Positions 7,232-11,985 of a DNA stretch of 11,985 bases are shown here, in pieces; position 1 is the stretch's first letter; every line of letters starts with the position of its first letter. The translations under genes were made by a program, and so were the position numbers. Origin of the DNA: an uncultured Clostridia bacterium (GTDB lineage Bacteria > Bacillota > Clostridia > UBA1381). The stretch lies in assembly GCA_934454215.1 (NCBI GenBank), contig CAKSGG010000097.1, positions 1 to 11,985 of the forward strand. Direction: 5' to 3'. The notes beneath the pieces were generated by a model. The model saw nothing but the letters and a program-made list of their open reading frames with translations, was not told where the DNA came from and did not search any database.

Positions 7232-8887
7232 TTATTTGATGAAAGCGTCATATATGATTTTTGCCGCCTGTGCGCGAGTCACAACGCTCTTTGGAGAAAA
7301 CTCTTTTGCAGATATTCCGTTCACGATACCGGCAGAATATAAATCAGCAACCGCTTCACGCGCATATTCCGAAATATCCATCTCATCGTCAAATTCTGTG
7401 TAGGTACGTACCTTTGTAAGAGTATTTATGGCACGTCTCACAATCACACACATTTCCTCGCGTGTTATTTCTTCGCCGATACCAAAGCTTCCGTCTTCTC
7501 TGCCGCTTATAAGCTTTTTGCCAAAAGCGGCATCTATATACGAAGTATACCATTTATCCCTGTCAACATCCGTAAATTCACTTTTTATATTTGTCGTATC
7601 GATGTCAAGAGCCGACACAATCATTTTTATAAATTCTTCACGTGTTATTTGATTATTCGGCTTAAATGTATCATCCTCGTATCCAGACACTATCTCTTTG
7701 TCAAAAAGACATTGTATAGCTTCATTTGCCCAATGATCTTTGTCAACATCCGAAAATGCCTTTTTGTTTTCCTGCCGAGTTATTTCTTCCGTAACCGGAA
7801 TCGGAATAACTGTCTGCGAAGGCTTTTTCTTACCGGAGTTACTCCCGCCACCTCCGCCTGTACCGCCGCCGTTATTGCTGTTTCCTTTCCCGTTTTTTGC
7901 AACAATGTCTTTCACTGCGGATTCGAATTGATTTAAAAACAATTCATACGATGTAAAATTAACACCCGATTTTTTTATTGCCTCATTGACAGCATTTTTG
8001 TTTGTCTCCGACATATTGCTATACTGAGCGTAATACGTCGTGCCCTTAATCTTTATACGGTCATCATACTTATCGATTAAATCCTCATAATCCGAATATT
8101 TTGCCTTTTGCAATAAATAAAGAATGTTTCCGTCTTTGTATACCGATTTCAATTGTTCATAGCTTTCATACGGCTTTTTGCCGTCCGCATATTGCACAAG
8201 CCATGCTTTTTTCTCGGCATCTGTTTCATCCTCGAATTTTACATTTTCAAAACCAACTCCGGATTCAGCAATAAGATTTTCGTCTACATTTGTTTTTGCT
8301 TTTTGCAATACGGAGGCGATTTTCACCAACTCGGATATATTTTCGACTGTTATGGTGCTTTCGCCTTTTTCATTTTTCAAAAAAGCTATAAAGCTGTCTT
8401 TCTCGTCTGGTGATAATGTTTTATAGTAAGAAATATCCGCCCCAAGCGAATCAAAATACCTTTCATTATCGCTATCATCAAATATTGATCTCATATTCTC
8501 GGTATTCAAGCTTGCCGCAAATGCTTCCCTTTTATCGGAGCTTATATAGTCAAATGAACTTTTAAGCTTATCATTTCCCGATACATAAACAGAAAAAATT
8601 CCATCCACAACGTTTCCGTTGAATTTGTCCGGCATCAAAAAGCTGTATTCGAAAAAGCCATCCTTAACTTCCGCCTCAGCCATTTCGTAAATATCCGCAA
8701 TACTTGACTCTGATGCTTCCTGCGGCAACACCTTAAGCGAAATCCGCTTTACGGAAGTATCAACATTGCCCGAAATCGTAACCTTGTTCCCTTGTAACGA
8801 TACTTCAAAATCATTTTGTGCCGAAACAGTTGTACCGACAGCCATCATCAATGCAATTGATGCACTGATAATTTGTTTAAATCTCAT
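7232..8887 (-). CDS. Secreted S-layer homology (SLH) domain protein
   Basis: I choose the ATG at 8885-8887 (551 aa) over the upstream ATG at 8932. It has an AAAGGA site 10 bases away and gives a clean signal peptide (1-23, cleavage after TTVSA). The upstream ATG has no ribosome site and lies in a hairpin loop. Residues about 25-105 look like a beta-sandwich. Residues about 115-333 are charged and helical, with two similar segments (about 150-197 and 280-330, each starting with a YY and an S-x-x-x-K helix). A Gly/Asn/Ser linker (334-353) leads to three SLH repeats (375-435, 436-495, 496-551), with FSDVDKDHW/FTDVDRDKW openings and ITREE, ITREE and VTRAQ motifs. SLH triplets are known to bind secondary cell-wall polymers, so this protein is probably the wall anchor of the system. 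What the N-terminal part binds is not evident. It follows the solute-binding protein gene after a hairpin. Confidence 0.9.
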   Translation of the reverse strand: MRFKQIISASIALMMAVGTTVSAQNDFEVSLQGNKVTISGNVDTSVKRISLKVLPQEASESSIADIYEMAEAEVKDGFFEYSFLMPDKFNGNVVDGIFSVYVSGNDKLKSSFDYISSDKREAFAASLNTENMRSIFDDSDNERYFDSLGADISYYKTLSPDEKDSFIAFLKNEKGESTITVENISELVKIASVLQKAKTNVDENLIAESGVGFENVKFEDETDAEKKAWLVQYADGKKPYESYEQLKSVYKDGNILYLLQKAKYSDYEDLIDKYDDRIKIKGTTYYAQYSNMSETNKNAVNEAIKKSGVNFTSYELFLNQFESAVKDIVAKNGKGNSNNGGGTGGGGGSNSGKKKPSQTVIPIPVTEEITRQENKKAFSDVDKDHWANEAIQCLFDKEIVSGYEDDTFKPNNQITREEFIKMIVSALDIDTTNIKSEFTDVDRDKWYTSYIDAAFGKKLISGREDGSFGIGEEITREEMCVIVRRAINTLTKVRTYTEFDDEMDISEYAREAVADLYSAGIVNGISAKEFSPKSVVTRAQAAKIIYDAFIK

Positions 8888-8897
8888 ATACAATCTA

Positions 8898-8903
8898 TCC
8901 TTT
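8898..8903 (-). promoter_or_regulatory. Ribosome binding site that decides the SLH gene start
   Basis: AAAGGA lies 10 bases upstream of the ATG at 8887. Nothing similar precedes the longer reading frame's ATG at 8932. This supports the 551-aa form with a signal peptide at its very N-terminus. Confidence 0.75.
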
Positions 8904-8917
8904 CCTTTATTTCCGGC

Positions 8918-8947
8918 TGCAATGCGGAACATACGAACCGCATTGCA
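8918..8947. other. Intercistronic hairpin without T tract
   Basis: A perfect 10-bp stem (TGCAATGCGG with CCGCATTGCA) surrounds a 10-base loop in the 75-base gap between the solute-binding protein gene and the SLH gene. Neither side carries a T tract, so it is not a standard terminator. In ABC importer operons, hairpins just after the binding-protein gene are known to stabilise its message and raise its level above that of downstream genes. That role is inferred here from position. Confidence 0.6.
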
Positions 8948-8962
8948 ATAATTTGTGGCTAA

Positions 8963-10342
8963 TTACATTTTATCCAAATGATTAACTTGGAAGTCCTTGC
9001 AAGCATCCGATATAAGTTTATCTACATCAGCATTCTCGTTTGTGATAACCTCTTGAATGCATCCGTCAAGTACCGAATAAAGTTGCTGTGCGCATGCAGC
9101 AGGCTCTAATTTCACTTCAATATCGGTCGCTTCAAAATAGTTCTTATAGTCGTTGTAATCAACATTTGCATATTCTTTTCTGATTGCACGACTCTTCTCC
9201 AGTGTCTCGGGATTTGTCCATACATCATAAGAATCTCTTTCAATAATTACGCTATGGTTCGCAATTGTATTTTCACATGATGTTCTGAATTTTTCTTCCT
9301 GCTCAGCTGTCATTACCGGAGAAAAGCCGGTAAACTCAAGCCATTTAAAGCCCGCGTCAATCTGCTCCGGAGTTGAATTTTTCGAGAACATCCAAAGATT
9401 TCCTCCCAATTGCGTAAATCTTCCGGCATCACCTTTCGGCATCTTTGTCGCATACAATTTCGAATTATCCAAACCGAATGAATATCCGCTGTAGGGAACA
9501 TCTCTTATCATCATTGCAGCTTGTTCTGTGCCGAAATATTTGTACATATCGTCTTGACTGATAACACTGTCATCCAAAAGTGCATTGTACTTCCACTTTA
9601 AATCCTTTACAAACTGCAAAGCGTCCTTGGTTTCTTTTGTATCAAATGTTGCTTCCCACGTGCCGTCATCTCTCTGCTTTTCAAATTCCGTTCCGAATGC
9701 CCATGCAATATTTAAAAATTGCCAGCCTCCGCAGTTATTTGTTGTCGGAAATGCAAAACCTGCCTTACCCGTTTTTTCCTTAATAATCTGTGAAAATTCC
9801 GCAAGCTCCTGCCATGAATCCGGCTCTTTTATGCTTCCGTCGGCATTTACAAGACCTGCTTGTTTAAAAATATCCTTATTGATATACAAAGCCTGCATAT
9901 ATGCGTCAGTCGGTATTCCGTAAAGCTTTCCGTCCTCTCCCGTTACAAATTTGATAAGCTCGGGATTAAGTCCGGTATCGAAGCCATACTTTTTCATCGC
10001 ATCAGTAATATCGGCAACATAACCTTGTCTTATAAGCTGTTGAATCTCAGTAAACCATGGTTTGAACATGTTAGGCAATTGATTTGCTGCTGCTTTCATT
10101 GTAAAAGTTTTAGTGTCATACTTGTATGTATCTCCGATAATATTTATATCCTGATTGGCATCCATAAACTCATCTTTCATTTTGTTTTGGTTTTCCAGAC
10201 CTTTCGGATTTGTCTCATCGGGCCAAAGTCCGACTTTTAAATCAATCTTTCCTGTCTTTTCTTTTGATGTCGAACAGCCGCACACAGCTCCTGCTGCACA
10301 TAACGCTGCTAACCCCATTGCAATTTGTTTGTTGAATTTCAT
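8963..10342 (-). CDS. Family 1 extracellular solute-binding lipoprotein of a sugar ABC importer
   Basis: The protein has 459 residues, a usual length for the family, and its ATG follows AAAGGGAGA with a good spacer. The N-terminus is a lipoprotein signal with VCGC at 20-23, so Cys23 would be lipidated and the protein held on the outer face of the membrane. The family pattern is clear: DGKLYGIPTDAYMQALYINKDIFKQAG (around 137-163) matches the G-x-x-YGIP ... YNKD-x-F-x-x-AG signature of CUT1-type binding proteins. SWQELAEFSQII (176-187) follows, and a Trp-rich cleft region lies around 206-214. It should bind an oligosaccharide and deliver it to a permease. Unusually, no permease gene follows. 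The next gene encodes an SLH protein. It is the first gene of the operon, downstream of the consensus promoter and the divergently spaced but co-oriented araC-type gene. The exact ligand cannot be read from the sequence. Confidence 0.93.
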   Translation of the reverse strand: MKFNKQIAMGLAALCAAGAVCGCSTSKEKTGKIDLKVGLWPDETNPKGLENQNKMKDEFMDANQDINIIGDTYKYDTKTFTMKAAANQLPNMFKPWFTEIQQLIRQGYVADITDAMKKYGFDTGLNPELIKFVTGEDGKLYGIPTDAYMQALYINKDIFKQAGLVNADGSIKEPDSWQELAEFSQIIKEKTGKAGFAFPTTNNCGGWQFLNIAWAFGTEFEKQRDDGTWEATFDTKETKDALQFVKDLKWKYNALLDDSVISQDDMYKYFGTEQAAMMIRDVPYSGYSFGLDNSKLYATKMPKGDAGRFTQLGGNLWMFSKNSTPEQIDAGFKWLEFTGFSPVMTAEQEEKFRTSCENTIANHSVIIERDSYDVWTNPETLEKSRAIRKEYANVDYNDYKNYFEATDIEVKLEPAACAQQLYSVLDGCIQEVITNENADVDKLISDACKDFQVNHLDKM

Positions 10343-10362
10343 TGTCTAATCTCCCTTTCTTT

Positions 10363-10386
10363 TAAATATTACATCTAAATATTACA
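10363..10386. repeat. Tandem 11-base direct repeat before the solute-binding protein gene
   Basis: TAAATATTACA occurs at 10363-10373 and again at 10376-10386 (period 13). Its core TAAATATTA occurs a third time at 10412-10420. On the minus strand it reads TGTAATATTTA and lies directly upstream of the ribosome binding site. It could be an RNA- or protein-binding element, or simply chance in AT-rich DNA. Confidence 0.5.
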
Positions 10387-10477
10387 CCAACCAATATCTT
10401 TTATTGCATTTTAAATATTAAATCCCTCCAATTTTAAACAATATTGATTTATTCACAAAAAATCCCAAATAATTTTA

Positions 10478-10492
10478 TCAAAATTATTTTGA
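10478..10492. repeat. Palindrome TCAAAATTATTTTGA in the leader
   Basis: This is a perfect 6-3-6 palindrome. It differs by a single A from the palindrome that touches the -35 box at 10620-10637, about 142 bases away. The pair could be two operator sites for one regulator. Confidence 0.4.
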
Positions 10493-10592
10493 CAACAAAA
10501 TTTGATATGCCAAGAAATATTTTGTGTAAAAACTCCATTTAAAAAATTTTATATACGTAAAATATACAAAATATATCTACGTTTTTTCTTTA

Positions 10593-10621
10593 ATTATATC
10601 ATTTATGTCTTGTTGTGTCAA
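10593..10621 (-). promoter_or_regulatory. Perfect consensus sigma-A promoter of the operon
   Basis: On the minus strand TTGACA (10616-10621) is followed by exactly 17 bases and TATAAT (10593-10598). The predicted start is near 10586. It lies after the terminator of the regulator gene and reads toward the solute-binding protein gene, so it should drive the six-gene operon. A promoter this strong usually needs repression or an additional control to be regulated. Confidence 0.85.
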
Positions 10622-10637
10622 TCAAATTATTTTGATT
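10620..10637. promoter_or_regulatory. Palindrome overlapping the -35 box, candidate operator
   Basis: AATCAAA (10620-10626) and TTTGATT (10631-10637) form a perfect 7-bp inverted repeat with a 4-base centre. It shares two bases with the -35 hexamer and extends upstream. This position suits a regulator that contacts or blocks RNA polymerase. The regulator is unknown; the neighbouring AraC-type protein is a candidate. Confidence 0.5.
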
Positions 10638-10648
10638 TTTATACAACA

Positions 10649-10667
10649 ATATTGATATATATATTGA
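10649..10667. promoter_or_regulatory. Direct repeat upstream of the operon promoter, possible AraC-type site
   Basis: ATATTGA occurs at 10649-10655 and 10661-10667 (12-base period), at about -63 to -81 from the predicted start. AraC-family activators commonly bind direct repeats in this zone. A further copy, within AACAATATTGAT, is shared by 10437-10448 and 10645-10656. AT-rich composition weakens the case. Confidence 0.3.
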
Positions 10668-10674
10668 GTGCAAC

Positions 10675-10704
10675 AAAAAAAACGAAAAGATTCTCATCTT
10701 TCCG
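10675..10704 (-). terminator. Intrinsic terminator of the AraC-family gene
   Basis: On the minus strand CGGAAAGAT, a GAGA tetraloop and ATCTTTTCG form a 9-bp stem (one G-T pair), followed directly by eight T. It lies 29 bases after the stop at 10733 and separates the regulator transcript from the operon promoter. Confidence 0.9.
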
Positions 10705-10732
10705 ATTTTAATACAAAAAATATTCTGCTGCT

Positions 10733-11542
10733 TTAGATATATAGCATACGAAATTCCATAGGGGTAATCGTTTCCTGCTTTTTAAATAATTTTATAAAAT
10801 AACTTGCATGCTGATACCCCACCATTTGTGATATTTCGGAGACTGATAAATTCCGATTTTCAAGCATAAGATTCTTGGCTTTTTGTATTCTAAGTCTTTG
10901 AACATATTCAAATGGTCTCATATGATAGTATTTTTTAAACAATCTGCAAAAATGTTCGGGTGTAACATCAAGAACTTCCGCTAACGTATTCAAATCAAGT
11001 TCCTGTGTGTAATTCTCATTCAAATAGTCAATCACAGGCTGGAGTTTTAAATGATTTCCTGTATTTTTTTTCGAAATCATTTCATTTAATTCCAGTATAA
11101 GCTTATATAACAGTACAGAGGCGTTTTTACCGTATAATATATTTTGCTGCAGCTGTATCATTTTTGAAATTATATCGATGACTTCGGAAATATCACCTAG
11201 TTGATAAACACCGTTTTTCAATTCAAAAATTTCAAAATTGTTGGTAGTGAATGTAACATAATACATTTCTATAGGAAATTTATTCGGCATATATTCATGC
11301 CGCGTATGCGGAGAATGGTACATAAACCCATTTTCTTTTACAATTATTTTCTTTTTATCAAACACCGTAGCAAGCTCACCTTTTGCAACAAACATAAACT
11401 GATGATTCGGAATACCGTTCGGTCGGTAACATTGACAATCCGAATCATCAAAAAAATTCTCATACCCCGCCGTATAAACACACAGAGGCAATTTTCGATC
11501 CTCATCCGGTATCATAGGAAACGAATATTGTCTTTCAATCAT
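10733..11542 (-). CDS. AraC-family transcriptional regulator with cupin-like sensor domain
   Basis: I choose the ATG at 11540-11542 (269 aa). The longer GTG start at 11551 is only 1 base from the GAGAGGG site, whereas this ATG is 10 bases from it. The N-terminal part (about 5-125) resembles the cupin sugar-sensing domain of AraC regulators (NHQFMFVAKGEL, then HSPHTRHEY). The C-terminal part (about 165-269) is the double helix-turn-helix DNA-binding domain: LDLNTLAEVLDVTPEHFCRLFKK, then RIQKAKNLML, then LSVSEISQMVGYQHASYFIKLFKK and TPMEFR. The usual Gly of FKK-x-x-G-x-TP is replaced (QETITP), a mild departure. It is transcribed alone, with its own promoter and terminator, directly upstream of the solute-binding protein operon, which it probably controls in response to a sugar. 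Confidence 0.93.
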   Translation of the reverse strand: MIERQYSFPMIPDEDRKLPLCVYTAGYENFFDDSDCQCYRPNGIPNHQFMFVAKGELATVFDKKKIIVKENGFMYHSPHTRHEYMPNKFPIEMYYVTFTTNNFEIFELKNGVYQLGDISEVIDIISKMIQLQQNILYGKNASVLLYKLILELNEMISKKNTGNHLKLQPVIDYLNENYTQELDLNTLAEVLDVTPEHFCRLFKKYYHMRPFEYVQRLRIQKAKNLMLENRNLSVSEISQMVGYQHASYFIKLFKKQETITPMEFRMLYI

Positions 11543-11552
11543 ATCTTTCACA

Positions 11553-11559
11553 CCCTCTC
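11553..11559 (-). promoter_or_regulatory. Ribosome binding site deciding the AraC-family gene start
   Basis: GAGAGGG lies 10 bases before the ATG at 11542 and only 1 base before the alternative GTG at 11551. The ATG is therefore preferred. Confidence 0.6.
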
Positions 11560-11570
11560 ATTTCGCGATA

Positions 11571-11585
11571 GTGTCAAATAGACAC
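11571..11585. promoter_or_regulatory. Short inverted repeat just after the regulator's predicted transcription start
   Basis: GTGTC, five bases (AAATA), then GACAC form a perfect 5-bp inverted repeat centred near +12. It contains the same TGTC/GACA half-elements as the large palindrome upstream of the promoter, so it could be a secondary site for the same protein. It is short enough to be chance. Confidence 0.3.
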
Positions 11586-11596
11586 CCCTGTTTTAT

Positions 11597-11605
11597 ATTA
11601 TACCA
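11597..11605 (-). promoter_or_regulatory. Extended -10 promoter of the AraC-family gene
   Basis: TGGTATAAT on the minus strand is a full extended -10 element (TGN plus TATAAT). No TTGACA-like hexamer stands 16-18 bases upstream, where the large palindrome lies instead. The predicted start near 11590 gives a leader of about 48 bases before the ATG. Confidence 0.6.
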
Positions 11606-11612
11606 CTCTGCC

Positions 11613-11642
11613 CTGTCACACTGCTTTTAAGCAGTGTGACAG
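11613..11642. promoter_or_regulatory. Large perfect palindrome covering the -35 region of the regulator promoter
   Basis: CTGTCACACTGC (11613-11624) and its exact reverse complement (11631-11642) flank TTTTAA. The pairing continues two more bases inward, giving 14-bp arms. There is no T tract on either side, so it is a poor terminator. It begins 7 bases upstream of the extended -10 element. It could be an operator (autoregulation or another regulator), a protective hairpin, or a weak terminator for the genes to the right. Confidence 0.7.
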
Positions 11643-11665
11643 TTCCGCAATTTTTACAAATGAGC

Positions 11666-11872
11666 CTATTGTAACATTATTATTCCGGGAAAGTATTTCT
11701 TCCATTTTGTCATTGCATAAAACGCAATTGCAAATTCTCGCGCCTCATCACATTCAAGCCCTATACACTTACCTATAGCTTTTTTATTCAACGCATCTCA
11801 TCATCTTTAGTTCTGTCTATAGCAATGCTATTCAAGTTATATTTTTTTACTTTCAGTCGAATCAATGTTCAT
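11666..11872 (-). pseudogene. Possible decayed small gene spread over three frames
   Basis: Read on the minus strand, an ATG (11870-11872) gives MNIDSTESKKI and stops right after a run of seven A. Another frame continues as LNSIAIDRTKDDEMR and stops at 11788. A third frame runs from about 11791 to a TAG at 11666, with 41 residues of protein-like composition (KKAIGKCIGL, then DEAREFAIAFYAMTKWKKYF). Removing one A from the A7 run and making one more shift would join them into a peptide of about 68 residues. I do not recognise the family. It could instead be chance or a genuine 41-aa peptide with a poor TTG start. It fills most of the gap between the ROK gene and the regulator promoter. Confidence 0.35.
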
Positions 11873-11900
11873 TATATACAAGTTTCAAAAGTTTTTGCAA
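11871..11900 (-). promoter_or_regulatory. Possible promoter ahead of the decayed small gene
   Basis: TTGCAA (11895-11900), an 18-base spacer and TATAAT (11871-11876) on the minus strand make a plausible but weaker promoter (4 of 6 at -35). The ATG at 11872 overlaps the -10 box, so this promoter would not serve the full composite frame. It could transcribe toward the regulator. Confidence 0.35.
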
Positions 11901-11903
11901 GCA

Positions 11904-11985
11904 TTATGTCAAATCGGTAAGATACGCAGCGCCGACCGTGCCGGCATCACCTTTGAGTTCAGATATAACAACCGGCGTTTTAAAA
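11904..11985 (-). CDS. C-terminal end of a ROK-family sugar kinase or regulator
   Basis: The last 26 codons before a TAA at 11904-11906 read FKTPVVISEL followed by KGDAGTVGAAYLTDLT. ROK-family glucokinases, N-acetylhexosamine kinases and repressors typically end in a strand such as V-V-x-S-x-L, then a D-A-G-x-x-GAA helix, and that is what is seen here. The N-terminus, the catalytic Asp and the zinc-binding site lie outside the window, so kinase and regulator cannot be told apart. Its placement next to a sugar-binding protein operon and AraC regulator fits sugar catabolism. Confidence 0.65.
   Translation of the reverse strand, partial: FKTPVVISELKGDAGTVGAAYLTDLT

Larger units (their letters stand above)
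10343..10586 (-). other. Long AT-rich 5' leader of the operon
   Basis: From the predicted transcription start near 10586 to the ATG at 10342 there are about 240 bases with no open frame of note and very high AT content. It holds a tandem repeat just upstream of the ribosome site, a third partial copy at 10412-10420, and a 15-base palindrome at 10478-10492. No recognised riboswitch or strong GC-rich stem is visible. Confidence 0.5.

Noticed and set aside
7239..7254. Catabolite-response (cre) like sequence TGAAAGCGTCATA
   Set aside because: It departs from the cre consensus in the second half, covers the end of the SLH gene, and is not near a promoter.
7829..7890. Repeat array in the Gly-rich stretch
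   Set aside because: It is an ordinary codon-level low-complexity linker between the helical part and the SLH repeats, with no regular repeat unit and no CRISPR-like spacing.
8888..8932. Longer start of the SLH gene at the ATG 8932
   Set aside because: It has no ribosome site, lies in the loop of the intercistronic hairpin, and would bury the signal peptide behind a charged 15-residue extension.
9313..9501. 62-codon minus-strand frame inside the solute-binding protein gene
   Set aside because: It overlaps a confidently identified gene in another frame and has no ribosome site.
11543..11551. GTG start giving a 272-aa regulator
   Set aside because: The ribosome site is only one base away, too close for normal initiation. 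The ATG three codons later is at an ideal distance.

Overview
The window looks like part of a chromosome from a low-to-moderate GC, Gram-positive member of the Clostridia, probably a plant- or host-glycan user of the gut or rumen type. The evidence is strong AGGAGG-type ribosome binding sites, consensus sigma-A promoters, Sec signal peptides, S-layer homology (SLH) repeats, a lipobox solute-binding protein and an AraC-type sugar regulator. A pectin or hemicellulose degrader such as Monoglobus or a relative would fit, but that is only a guess. All recognisable genes lie on the minus strand, so the layout is described here from right to left, in the direction of transcription.

Right end (11985 to about 10675). 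The last 26 codons of a ROK-family sugar kinase or regulator enter the window. They are followed by about 240 bases holding what looks like a frameshifted, decayed small gene. Next comes a near-perfect 30-base inverted repeat covering the upstream side of an extended -10 promoter, and then a complete AraC-family regulator gene that ends in a clear intrinsic terminator.

Operon (10621 to beyond 1). A perfect consensus promoter (TTGACA, 17-base spacer, TATAAT), with a palindrome touching its -35 box, starts a leader of about 240 nt. Six genes then follow on one strand: a family 1 ABC solute-binding lipoprotein; a secreted protein with three C-terminal SLH repeats; an 828-aa secreted protein with a degenerate N-terminal SLH-like region; two related secreted proteins of 384 and 829 aa built of carbohydrate-binding-like jelly rolls and FN3-like units; and the N-terminal part of a secreted protein with a CBM-like domain followed by a CBM9/DOMON-like domain. 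Spacings are 75, 29, 12, 77 and 125 bases. The two longest gaps, plus the 77-base one, hold hairpins that could tune expression gene by gene.

Interpretation. The AraC protein probably senses a sugar and controls an operon for cell-surface glycan binding: SLH proteins attached to the wall, binding modules that are secreted or attached, and a lipoprotein that hands oligosaccharides to an importer. No permease, ATPase or recognisable glycosidase catalytic domain is encoded in the visible part. That makes this an unusual, mostly non-catalytic capture locus, unless the catalytic or transport parts lie to the left of base 1 or elsewhere. No rRNA, tRNA, CRISPR array or insertion sequence was seen.
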